NCBI GenBank assembly: GCA_017553545.1
Contig: JAFZKT010000021.1
Span: forward strand, 1 to 46,214
Length of the DNA: 46,214 bases
Direction: 5' to 3'
DNA from: Bacteroidales bacterium
Lineage (GTDB): Bacteria > Bacteroidota > Bacteroidia > Bacteroidales > UBA932
Shown here: positions 1 to 6,890 of the stretch, one piece after another
Layout: each line of letters starts with the position of its first letter
Position numbering within the stretch: the first letter of the stretch is position 1
Translations under genes and position numbers: made by a program
The notes under the pieces: model-generated
The model's input: the letters and a program-made list of their open reading frames with translations, nothing else
Databases searched by the model: none
What the model was told of the DNA's origin: nothing

Positions 1-666
1 AATCAGAATGGGCTGGTCACAGCGATTAAAGCAGGGATAACCACTATTACAGTCACCACAGAAGATGGGAACAAGACTGCTTCCTGTGCCGTTACGGTGA
101 AGGAAAGAGTTTACCCCGTGAATGGGATCTCGCTGGATAATCCCACATTGACCCTAACCGAAGGAGATTCTCAGACTCTTACTGCCACAATCACTCCAAC
201 TAACGCCACCAACAAGAACGTGAGTTGGAGTAGTTCAGATGCGTCTGTTGCCAGTGTTAATCAGGAAGGTCTGGTCACAGCGATTAAAGCTGGGATAGCC
301 ACCATTTCCGTCACTACAGAAGACGGGAACAAAACCGCTTCCTGTGCTATTATCGTAGAAGCTCGATATTATCCTGTCACCGGCATCTCTATCAATAAGT
401 CTTTCGCCGAGGTAATCAAAGGTAGTTCAGTTTCCTTAATTGCGACCGTACTTCCAAGTAATGCAACAAATCAGACTGTAACTTGGACATCAAGTAATAA
501 TACGTTTGCCACTGTTGACAATAATGGGCTAGTTACCGCTTTAAACATCGGCGTCACAACAATTACTGCCACCGCTTCAGAAGGTGAGTATAAATGCACT
601 TGCATCATTAAAGTCATCAGCAACGAGGGTGGCGATTCCGAAGGTGTAGGGTTTGTTATCTGGTAA
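1..666 (+). CDS. Big2 (bacterial Ig-like, group 2) repeat surface protein, 3' part only
   Basis: The reading frame is open from base 1, so the true start lies outside the window. The visible 221 residues hold the tail of one Ig-like domain and two complete ones. Each has the Big2 pattern: PVxGIS, then ATI.P.NAT....WSSSD, then GLVTAIKAG...I.VTTEDGNKTASC. The DNA repeats with a 258-bp (86-residue) period: bases 1-39 and 259-297 are nearly identical, so the array grew by recent duplication. The last domain has diverged. No sorting domain or membrane segment follows; the protein ends shortly after the last domain, in GFVIW. Big2 domains usually act as stalks or adhesive modules in exported proteins. 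The ligand cannot be told. Base composition is visibly lower in G+C than the housekeeping genes from 1477 on. Confidence 0.85.
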   Translation, partial: NQNGLVTAIKAGITTITVTTEDGNKTASCAVTVKERVYPVNGISLDNPTLTLTEGDSQTLTATITPTNATNKNVSWSSSDASVASVNQEGLVTAIKAGIATISVTTEDGNKTASCAIIVEARYYPVTGISINKSFAEVIKGSSVSLIATVLPSNATNQTVTWTSSNNTFATVDNNGLVTALNIGVTTITATASEGEYKCTCIIKVISNEGGDSEGVGFVIW

Positions 667-707
667 ACCCTCCCCTTTACGCCTTAACCATTTTAATATA
701 CTGTATT

Positions 708-1267
708 ATGAAAGCAATCCACAACCAAGTATGCAAAACTATTGAAAAAGAATTGATTACAGTTCTTCACGGTGGACATTGTGACAGTTCAAGGAAGCAC
801 ACTTCTGAGTGACATCTGTAACAATACTGGCATCAGTATTCATGAATACCCTTGGGGAGCAGTTCAGAATTCTAGTCAAGATTGTTTAACTGTCGAAGGT
901 GGGGATGGTCTAGTGCGCATCCATTCCATATATTGGTACTTAAGGGGATTGGAAAGAGATGGGTTTCTAATTATTGAACCTATTTCCCCCTCTAAAGAAG
1001 AGGAAATAATAATCAATCCGAATCAGAATTCAACAAACAATAACGCAAAAATCTGTTCTATCGTGTCTGATTATTTCAGGAGTTTGTTTGTGTCATTCAA
1101 TTCTTGCAGTATCTCCCTTATTTGAGGAATACGTTAAAAGAGGTTATATATCCCCCGAACTATTCGAGGCAAAAAAACAGACCAAAGTAGCACTTTGGGC
1201 AGCTCTCATTTCTTCTATTGCATGCTTAGTGTCAATAATTGGCTTGACCATTTCCTTGTGTTGCTGA
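708..1267 (+). pseudogene. Small C-terminally anchored membrane protein gene with two frameshifts
   Basis: Three overlapping frames look like one gene. An ATG at 708 opens with MKAIHNQVCKTIEKEL. The coding sense then moves to the frame beginning near 772, about 110 residues with IRIHSIYWYLRGLERDGF-like text (actual VRIHSIYWYLRGLERDG). It moves again near 1085-1110 to a third frame with YVKRGYISPELFEAKKQT, followed by a hydrophobic helix and a stop at 1265. The third frame is sensible only as a C-terminus: a charged, amphipathic stretch and then about 22 hydrophobic residues ending in CC. Both changes are in the +1 direction, and neither lies at a long homopolymer. It may be a decayed gene, sequencing errors, or less likely true recoding. 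I recognise no named family. The segment is lower in G+C than its right-hand neighbours. Confidence 0.5.
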
Positions 1268-1476
1268 TTCTCCTTCGTATTAAGCATACGTTCATCGCTT
1301 ACCCAGAATAGCCCGACGATTAATAATTGATTGGTAGCACGCCGCCAGGACAAAAATCCCGTGAATATGGTCTTCGCCAAGTGCTCGAGCACCTGGAGAG
1401 GACCGTTTTCTGGGGTTTTTCGTCTTCGCCAGGTGCTGGGGAGGAAAAGCCTCAGGACGGGGGACGGCCCCAAGCG
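1268..1476. other. Non-coding gap with short direct and inverted repeats
   Basis: There is no convincing gene between the broken membrane-protein gene and the 3' end of miaB. Bases 1370-1385 and 1422-1437 are a direct repeat with 15 of 16 identities (GTCTTCGCCAAGTGCT against GTCTTCGCCAGGTGCT). The first copy also forms a near-perfect palindrome with AGCACCTGG at 1388-1396. That middle arm can pair with either the left arm (1377-1385) or the right arm (1429-1437). This could form alternative hairpins and end transcription of the convergent genes. Confidence 0.5.
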
Positions 1477-2832
1477 CTATTCGCAAATCAACGTGGCGGA
1501 AGTGCAATCCAGCACACGTACCATGGTGTAGGTGCCGGGGCGGCGGGATGCCCGATCGGGGTCTGGCATGACGGAAGAGGCCCCCTCCGGCAGCAGGGCC
1601 GGAAACACGCACATCATGTTGTTGGAGGCGCGGCCGCAGAGCATGGCGGGATCCCGCTTGGAGGGACCTTCCACCAGCACTTCCAGGGTGCGGCCGATCT
1701 GGGCGCGGTAACGCTCCAGGGACTTGCGGTTCTGCAGGGCGATGATTTCATTGAGTCGCCGGTTCTTTTCTTCGGCGGGGACGTCGTCCTGCATGGTGCG
1801 GTTCGCGAGGGTACCGGGCCGGTCCGAATAAGCGAACATGAAGGCCCAGTCGAAGCCCACCTCTTCCATCAGGGAAAGCGTGGCGGCGTGGTCTTCCAAA
1901 GTTTCCGAACAGAAACCCGCAATCACGTCCGTGGTGATGCCGCAGTCCGGCATGGCGCGCCGGATGGCGGAAACGCGTTCCAGATACCACTCGCGGTCAT
2001 ATTTGCGGCGCATCAGGGCCAGCATCCGGGAACTTCCGCTCTGGACGGGCAGGTGGATGTGCTTGCAGATATTGTGCGTAGAAGCCATCACGGCGATGAC
2101 CTCGTCCGAAATGTCCTTGGGATGGGAGGTGGCGAACCGCACGCGAAGGTCCGGCGCAATGGCGGCCACCCGGGAGAGCAGACCGGCGAAGTTCACCGTT
2201 TCCGTGGCCGATTTCCACAGATAACTGTCCACGTTCTGCCCCAGCAGCGTCACCTCTTTATATCCACGCGCGTAAACGTCACACGCTTCGCGCACAATAG
2301 TAGAAGCATCCCGCGAACGTTCGGCCCCGCGGGTGTAGGGCACCACGCAGTAGGAGCAGACGTTGTTGCATCCGCGCATGATGGAAATGAAGGCCGATAT
2401 CCCGTTCCTGTCCGTGCGCACCGGCGTGATGTCCGCATACGTCTCCGAGCGGGAAAGCAGTACATCAATCTGAGGGCTCCCCGGATGAACGGCTTCCAGC
2501 AGCCGTGGCAACGAACGGTAGGCATCCGGGCCCACCACCAAATCCACCTTGTGCGTATCCAGGAGCTTGTCTTTCAAGCGTTCGGCCATGCAGCCAACGA
2601 TGCCGACCAAAACGTCAGGGCGGGCTTTTCGCAGCTGATGGAATACCTCTATGCGGCCCCAGATGCGTTGCTCCGCGTTGTCGCGGATGGAGCAGGTGTT
2701 CGCCATCACCAAGTCCGCCTCTTCCATCACTTCCGTGCGGGCATAACCTGCATCGGCCAGGATGGAGAAGATGACCTCGGTGTCATTGACGTTCATCTGA
2801 CACCCGTATGTCTCAATGTAAACCTTCTTCAT
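1477..2832 (-). CDS. miaB: tRNA-2-methylthio-N6-dimethylallyladenosine synthase MiaB
   Basis: Radical-SAM methylthiotransferase that adds the 2-methylthio group to N6-isopentenyl-A37 of tRNAs reading codons that begin with U. The 451-residue protein has the complete layout. The N-terminal UPF0004 domain has the three cluster cysteines C11 (ETYGC), C47 (ANTC) and C81 (GC). The radical-SAM domain has C155, C159 and C162 in RGCNNVCSYC. A C-terminal TRAM-like tail ends in TLICE. Length is normal for the family. The start codon overlaps the stop of upp by one base (TAATG), so it is the last gene of a radC-upp-miaB operon and probably translationally coupled to upp. Identification is firm from the spacing of all six cysteines. 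Confidence 0.96.
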   Translation of the reverse strand: MKKVYIETYGCQMNVNDTEVIFSILADAGYARTEVMEEADLVMANTCSIRDNAEQRIWGRIEVFHQLRKARPDVLVGIVGCMAERLKDKLLDTHKVDLVVGPDAYRSLPRLLEAVHPGSPQIDVLLSRSETYADITPVRTDRNGISAFISIMRGCNNVCSYCVVPYTRGAERSRDASTIVREACDVYARGYKEVTLLGQNVDSYLWKSATETVNFAGLLSRVAAIAPDLRVRFATSHPKDISDEVIAVMASTHNICKHIHLPVQSGSSRMLALMRRKYDREWYLERVSAIRRAMPDCGITTDVIAGFCSETLEDHAATLSLMEEVGFDWAFMFAYSDRPGTLANRTMQDDVPAEEKNRRLNEIIALQNRKSLERYRAQIGRTLEVLVEGPSKRDPAMLCGRASNNMMCVFPALLPEGASSVMPDPDRASRRPGTYTMVRVLDCTSATLICE

Positions 2833-3485
2833 TACGCCTTTTCCCCGAAGGCAAGGTCTCCTGCGTCACCCAGACCGGGGATGATATAGTTGTGGCCCGT
2901 GAGTTCTTCATCGATGGCCGCCACCCAAAGGGTGTAATCGTCGTCCAGCTTCTGGCTCAGCTGATCCACGGCATAACGGCTGGCGATGGGGCACACCAGA
3001 TGGATGTGCGAAGGTTTTCCGGCTTCCCGGCAGAGTTTCTCCATGGCCACGCAGAAGGATTCTCCGGTGGCGGCCATGGCATCGGCCACAATAACCACCT
3101 TGCCGTCCACCGGCGGACAGTTGCAATAGTCCGCGCGAATCTCCGAATAATCCCCCTTCCCGTATTTGCGGAAAGTGGTGAGGAAGGCGCTCTGCGCATG
3201 ATCGAACACCCGCAGCATCCCCTCTCCGAGGGGCAGGCCTGCCCGGAGGATGGAGGCGACCACGGGCTCTTCATCGGGGGTAACGACAGTGGCCACGCCC
3301 AGCGGCGTATGGACGTCTTCCGGGGAGGCGGGCAGCGTCTTGGAGATTTCGTAGGCGAAGATGGCGCCCACCCTTTCCAGGTTGGTGCGGAAACGCAGAC
3401 TGTCCTTCTGGATGCGTGCGTCGCGCATTTCCGCCATATAACTGTTCAGAATGGAGGACTGTTCCCCGATGTTGACGAGTTTCAT
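2832..3485 (-). CDS. upp: Uracil phosphoribosyltransferase
   Basis: Cytoplasmic pyrimidine salvage enzyme that converts uracil and PRPP to UMP and pyrophosphate. The 217-residue protein shows the PRPP-binding loop at about 134-143 (ADAMAATGES, a variant of the usual DPMLATG) and the C-terminal uracil-binding stretch IPGLGDAGDLAFGE at 202-215. It lies between radC (18 bp upstream) and miaB (1-bp overlap) on the same strand. Co-transcription with radC is likely; a functional link with its neighbours is not obvious. The substitution of Pro by Ala in the PRPP loop departs from the E. coli form but keeps the ATG(x)S core. Confidence 0.93.
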   Translation of the reverse strand: MKLVNIGEQSSILNSYMAEMRDARIQKDSLRFRTNLERVGAIFAYEISKTLPASPEDVHTPLGVATVVTPDEEPVVASILRAGLPLGEGMLRVFDHAQSAFLTTFRKYGKGDYSEIRADYCNCPPVDGKVVIVADAMAATGESFCVAMEKLCREAGKPSHIHLVCPIASRYAVDQLSQKLDDDYTLWVAAIDEELTGHNYIIPGLGDAGDLAFGEKA

Positions 3486-3503
3486 AGCCGATGGTGTTTA
3501 GTT

Positions 3504-4199
3504 CTACAAATATAAGGTTTTTTCCTCTGAAAACGAATAGAAACAGTCCTCGCACACAATGACGTGGTCCAGCAGGCGAATCTCCACGGCGGCGAGCGCC
3601 TTCCGGACCTGTTCCGTCTGGCGGACATCGGCCTGGCTGGGCGCAGGATCTCCGCTTGGATGGTTGTGTACCAGGATGACGGATGCGCTCTGCTTTTCGA
3701 TGGCGCGCCGGAGGATGCGGGCGCTGTCGATGACCGTCTTTTCCAGGCTGCCGGAAGTGATCATCTCCTTCCCCAGCACAAAGCAACTGCGGTTCAGAAA
3801 AACCGCCCAGCATTGCTCGTGGTCCAGGTTTTTGAGGGTGGGAAGCATCAGACGCCAGGCCGATTCCGCCCCCGTCACCGCCCGCCGTCCGGAAAGGGCG
3901 TGTTCCTCCATGCAGCGGCGGCCCAGTTCCAGGGCGGCGACCACGGTGACAGCCCGGACCTCCCCCACTCCCGGATGGGAGACGAGCCGCTCCAGCGGCA
4001 TCGCATCCAGGAGGGCCAGTTTACCATCGGCCGCAACCATCAATTCCTGGGCGATGTCCACCACATTTTTTCCGCCGGTGCCGCTGCCAAGAAGAATGGC
4101 CAGCAGTTCTGCATTTGACAAGGCCTTCGCGCCGCGCTGGCGCATTTTTTCCCGGGGCCTTTCGTCCGGGCACAAGTCTTTGATACGCATAAAATGCAC
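3504..4199 (-). CDS. radC: RadC-family JAB/MPN-domain protein
   Basis: The 231-residue protein has an N-terminal helix-hairpin-helix region (about 20-95) and a C-terminal JAB/MPN metalloprotease-like domain. The JAMM-type motif is complete: HNHPSGDPAPSQAD at 178-191 supplies H178, H180 and D191, as in other RadC proteins. The historic DNA repair name is not well supported experimentally, and the biochemical role of the family remains unclear. A second possible start is M4 (MRIKDLCPDERP), which matches many family N-termini. The gene heads a minus-strand group with upp and miaB. Confidence 0.93.
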   Translation of the reverse strand: MHFMRIKDLCPDERPREKMRQRGAKALSNAELLAILLGSGTGGKNVVDIAQELMVAADGKLALLDAMPLERLVSHPGVGEVRAVTVVAALELGRRCMEEHALSGRRAVTGAESAWRLMLPTLKNLDHEQCWAVFLNRSCFVLGKEMITSGSLEKTVIDSARILRRAIEKQSASVILVHNHPSGDPAPSQADVRQTEQVRKALAAVEIRLLDHVIVCEDCFYSFSEEKTLYL

Positions 4200-4224
4200 A
4201 TTCCAAAGACGTTCATCCCGGACG

Positions 4225-4232
4225 TAAAGATA
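4225..4232 (-). promoter_or_regulatory. Possible -7 box for radC-upp-miaB
   Basis: On the minus strand this reads TATCTTTA, one mismatch from the Bacteroidota -7 consensus TAnnTTTG. It sits about 25 bases before the radC start. No clear -33 TTG was found, so this is a weak call. Confidence 0.3.
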
Positions 4233-4270
4233 GGAAAAAATACCTGTTTTAAAAAACTTTTGCCGGAAGG

Positions 4271-4984
4271 CTAGACCAGCGACAGGGCGACGTCCATCAT
4301 TCGGGTGAAGGTGGTCTGACGTGCTTCGGCGGTTGTGGCCTCACCGGTGAGAATGTGGTCCGAAATGGTGAACAAGGCCATGGCCTTATTGCCGCTGCGG
4401 GCCGCATTCATGTACAGGGCCGCCGCTTCCATTTCGATGGCCAGGACGCCCATCTTGATCCACTTGTCCGTCTGGGGATTGTCGGAATAGAAAACATCCG
4501 AGGATACGACGTTCCCCACCTTGTATTTATAGCCTAATTTTTCGCAGGCGTTGACCGCACTACGGAGCAGGTCATAGTCCGCGATGGGGGCAAAAATGCC
4601 GGGCAGAGCATACTGGGCGGCATAATTGGAGTCCGTGCAGGCGCCCATGGCCAGCACAAGGTCTCCTATGTGTAGGTCCTTGTGAATGGCGCCGGCTGAG
4701 CCGATGCGAACGATGGTCTTAACCCCATAGAAGTTGTAGAGTTCATAGGTATAAATGCCGATGGACGGAATACCCATGCCGTGGCCCATGACGCTTACGG
4801 GCTTGCCCTTGTATGTGCCGGTGAATCCCAGCATGCCCCGTACATTGTTGAACTGTACCGGATTGTCCAGGTACTTCTCTGCCATGAACTTGGCGCGCAG
4901 GGGGTCTCCTGCCATTATCACAGTGGGCGCAATCTCGCCATATTTTGCCCCGATATGGGGCGTAGGTGTGTTATTCCCTGTCAT
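4271..4984 (-). CDS. deoD: Purine-nucleoside phosphorylase, DeoD type
   Basis: Cytoplasmic phosphorolysis of purine (deoxy)nucleosides to base and (deoxy)ribose-1-phosphate in purine salvage. The 237-residue protein carries the hexameric-type signatures in order: phosphate-binding GDPLRAK (26-32), RIGSAG (93-98), the ribose/base-binding [10 protein letters not shown] (182-191), and TISDHI with D209 at the place of the catalytic aspartate. Length is that of E. coli DeoD. It is read divergently from mraZ and has its own good promoter (5007-5036). A 71-bp gap to radC suggests it is a separate unit or the head of a longer minus-strand transcript. Confidence 0.95.
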   Translation of the reverse strand: MTGNNTPTPHIGAKYGEIAPTVIMAGDPLRAKFMAEKYLDNPVQFNNVRGMLGFTGTYKGKPVSVMGHGMGIPSIGIYTYELYNFYGVKTIVRIGSAGAIHKDLHIGDLVLAMGACTDSNYAAQYALPGIFAPIADYDLLRSAVNACEKLGYKYKVGNVVSSDVFYSDNPQTDKWIKMGVLAIEMEAAALYMNAARSGNKAMALFTISDHILTGEATTAEARQTTFTRMMDVALSLV

Positions 4985-5006
4985 ACTTTCTGGTCATTAG
5001 TTTCCC

Positions 5007-5036
5007 CAAAGATAACACTTTTCTCCCACAAGTCAA
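5007..5036 (-). promoter_or_regulatory. deoD promoter, Bacteroidota type
   Basis: On the minus strand TTG (5034-5036), 19 bases, then TATCTTTG (5007-5014). This fits the TTG-N19-TAnnTTTG consensus of the Bacteroidota primary sigma factor and lies about 22 bases before the deoD ATG. Confidence 0.7.
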
Positions 5037-5089
5037 GCGCTATCTGACGGACACGCGTAAAGACAAAAAACAGCCTGTTGATAAAATTG

Positions 5090-5124
5090 TGGAAAATTTT
5101 GGAAGAAAGTGTAATAAAATGGAA
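5090..5124 (+). promoter_or_regulatory. Candidate MraZ operator: four TGGAA-type repeats on a 10-bp period
   Basis: TGGAA occurs at 5090, 5100 and 5120, and TGTAA at 5110, so the four boxes are exactly 10 bp apart. E. coli MraZ binds direct TGGGN repeats separated by 5 nt (also a 10-bp period) in front of its own operon. These boxes lie just upstream of the -7 element at 5134 and cover the place of the -33 element. Repression of the dcw cluster by its first product is the natural inference. Confidence 0.65.
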
Positions 5125-5133
5125 AATTTTTCT

Positions 5134-5141
5134 TACCTTTG
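5134..5141 (+). promoter_or_regulatory. dcw cluster promoter, -7 box
   Basis: TACCTTTG matches TAnnTTTG exactly and lies 37 bases before the mraZ ATG. The -33 region is occupied by the repeat array at 5090-5124, and no standard TTG is seen at the expected spacing. Confidence 0.6.
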
Positions 5142-5178
5142 TACCCAAAGCGTGAAAGTATAAAGTCAAACAGCGATT

Positions 5179-5640
5179 ATGGTCAGATTCTATGGAACGG
5201 CAGCCGGAAAGGTAGACGACAAGGGGCGCATCGTGCTCCCTGCCGCCTTCCGTGACGCGATGGTACGCGGCGGCGCCCAGAACATGACCCTGATCGTCAA
5301 GAAAAACGTCCAGCAGTGCTGCCTGGACCTGTTCCCCGAAGAGGAATGGGAGAAGCGCAGCGCCAAGGTGCTGGACGGTATAGACCCCGAACTGAATACT
5401 TCCGACGCCAGTTTTTGGACCAAGTACAACGACGGCGTTTACACCCTGGTGCTGGACAGCAAGCTGGGGCGGCTGAACATCCCGTCGCAGCTACTTGAAA
5501 GTGCAGGTATTACCAAAGAGGTGGTATTCGGCGGCGTGGGCTATAAACTCCAGATCTGGAACCCCGAAACTCGCAAGGGGGATCTTCTGACGGACGAGGA
5601 GTTCAAAAAGACCGCACTGAGACTATCCGAAAGAAAGTAA
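5179..5640 (+). CDS. mraZ: Transcriptional regulator MraZ
   Basis: First gene of the dcw cluster. The 153-residue protein has two SpoVT-AbrB-like DNA-binding repeats: KVDDKGRIVLPAAFR at 11-25 and LGRLNIPSQLLESAG at 96-110. The second is a variant of the usual GRxxIP core. MraZ forms ring-shaped oligomers on DNA and represses its own operon in E. coli. A repeat array of fitting geometry lies just upstream (5090-5124), which supports autoregulation here. The stop codon is part of a strong ribosome-binding sequence for rsmH. Confidence 0.95.
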   Translation: MVRFYGTAAGKVDDKGRIVLPAAFRDAMVRGGAQNMTLIVKKNVQQCCLDLFPEEEWEKRSAKVLDGIDPELNTSDASFWTKYNDGVYTLVLDSKLGRLNIPSQLLESAGITKEVVFGGVGYKLQIWNPETRKGDLLTDEEFKKTALRLSERK

Positions 5641-5645
5641 GGAGG
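5638..5645 (+). promoter_or_regulatory. Strong Shine-Dalgarno for rsmH, overlapping the mraZ stop
   Basis: TAAGGAGG contains the mraZ stop codon and a full anti-16S match, 7 bases before the rsmH ATG at 5653. Clear Shine-Dalgarno sites are uncommon in Bacteroidota. Confidence 0.7.
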
Positions 5646-5652
5646 TCTCAGA

Positions 5653-6552
5653 ATGTCTGAATATCATATCCCTGTGCTACTGGCGGAAAGTATTTCCGCG
5701 CTGGTCACGAATCCCGACGGAACATACGCCGATGCCACTTTCGGAGGCGGTGGTCACACCGCTGCCTTACTTTCACGCTTAAACGATGGCGGAAGGGTCA
5801 TCGCCTTCGATCGTGACATCGATGCCATAGCCCGCGCCCCCAAGGACGCGAGGCTCACCCTCATTCACAACAATTTCCGGTTCATCGAGAACTTCGCCCG
5901 CCAGGAAGGCGTGCAGTTCGACGGCATCCTCGCAGACCTAGGCGTGTCCAGCCATCAGTTCGACACGGCCGAAAGGGGCTTCTCCTTCCGCTTCGAGGAG
6001 GCGCCGCTGGACATGCGGATGAACCGGGAAGCCACCCTCACCGCCAAGGAAGTGGTGAACACCTACCCGGAGGCCCACCTGGAACGCATCCTCCGCCTGT
6101 ACGGAGAGGTGGACGGCGCCCGCCAGATGGCCCGCCTCATTGTGGAAGCAAGGCCCCTGGAGACCACCGGAGACCTGGACCGGGCCATCGGCCGGATGCT
6201 TCCCAAAGGAGCCGAGCATAAGGTGCTGGCCAAAGTCTACCAGGCCCTCCGCATAGAGGTGAACCAGGAAATGCGTTCCCTGGAGAAATTCCTGGACGGC
6301 GCCGCCCGCAGCCTCAAGCCCGGCGGCAGGCTGGCGGTAATCACCTACCACAGCCTGGAAGACCGGATGGTGAAAAACTACATCAAGACCGGGAATGTGG
6401 AAGGACTGGAGCAGAAGGACATTTACGGGAATGTAAGCGCCCCGCTGGAGGCCGTGAACCGCAAGCCCGTCGTTCCCGAAGAAAGTGAAATCGCCGGAAA
6501 CACGCGCGCCCGCAGCGCGAAACTCCGGGTAGCCGAAAGGAGGACCGTGTAA
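5653..6552 (+). CDS. rsmH: 16S rRNA (cytosine-1402-N4)-methyltransferase RsmH (MraW)
   Basis: SAM-dependent methyltransferase acting on C1402 of 16S rRNA in the decoding centre; the gene is a constant companion of mraZ. The 299-residue protein shows the SAM-binding loop GGGGHTAALL (31-40), the acidic DRD end of the next strand (53-55), LGVSSHQFD, and the C-terminal ITYHSLEDRMVK motif. Length is normal. It starts 12 bp after mraZ with a strong Shine-Dalgarno and ends in a TAATG overlap with ftsL. Confidence 0.96.
   Translation: MSEYHIPVLLAESISALVTNPDGTYADATFGGGGHTAALLSRLNDGGRVIAFDRDIDAIARAPKDARLTLIHNNFRFIENFARQEGVQFDGILADLGVSSHQFDTAERGFSFRFEEAPLDMRMNREATLTAKEVVNTYPEAHLERILRLYGEVDGARQMARLIVEARPLETTGDLDRAIGRMLPKGAEHKVLAKVYQALRIEVNQEMRSLEKFLDGAARSLKPGGRLAVITYHSLEDRMVKNYIKTGNVEGLEQKDIYGNVSAPLEAVNRKPVVPEESEIAGNTRARSAKLRVAERRTV
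6536..6543 (+). promoter_or_regulatory. Shine-Dalgarno for ftsL inside the rsmH 3' end
   Basis: AAAGGAGG ends 8 bases before the ftsL ATG (6552) and lies within the last codons of rsmH. Together with the TAATG overlap it suggests efficient coupled translation. Confidence 0.6.
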
Positions 6553-6890
6553 TGGCTGGAAGAGTCTGGCATAGCGTCCGGAACGCCTTACGGGCCATCC
6601 GCGAAGGAGAACTCCTGTTGCGCCTGAGGGCCGACAAATACCTGGTGCACATCCTGTACCTGTTCATCCTGATGTGGGTCACCATCTTCCTGGGCATACA
6701 GGTGGACAAGACCCTGATCCGGGTGAAGGAAAACAACGAAGAACTGGAGAAACTGCGGATCTATCGCACGGAAAAAGAAGCGGAACTGGTTAAACTGCAC
6801 AGCGCGTCGGCGGCGCAAAAACGCCTGAAGGAACTGGGATCGGAAGCAACCCTGCCCACCGAGCCCACCAGCATCATCAAGACCAAATGA
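6552..6890 (+). CDS. ftsL: Cell division protein FtsL-like
   Basis: A 112-residue bitopic membrane protein: a basic cytoplasmic head of about 30 residues, one transmembrane helix (about 31-49, LVHILYLFILMWVTIFLG), then a charged coiled-coil region (about 52-90). This topology, the size and the place between rsmH and the division transpeptidase identify it as FtsL, although FtsL sequences are poorly conserved. It would bridge FtsQ and FtsB-type proteins to FtsWI in the divisome. Bacteroidota FtsL proteins are often annotated only as hypothetical. It overlaps rsmH (TAATG) and the next gene (ATGA). Confidence 0.85.
   Translation: MAGRVWHSVRNALRAIREGELLLRLRADKYLVHILYLFILMWVTIFLGIQVDKTLIRVKENNEELEKLRIYRTEKEAELVKLHSASAAQKRLKELGSEATLPTEPTSIIKTK

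Noticed and set aside
1370-1437. Invertible promoter (phase-variation) site
   Set aside because: The arms are only 9 bp, no promoter lies between them and no recombinase gene is in the window.
1327-2889. Long plus-strand ORF (520 codons) opposite miaB
   Set aside because: It is antisense to miaB, whose six cysteines and family layout are certain; the His/Gly/Arg-rich text is typical of a shadow frame in GC-rich DNA.
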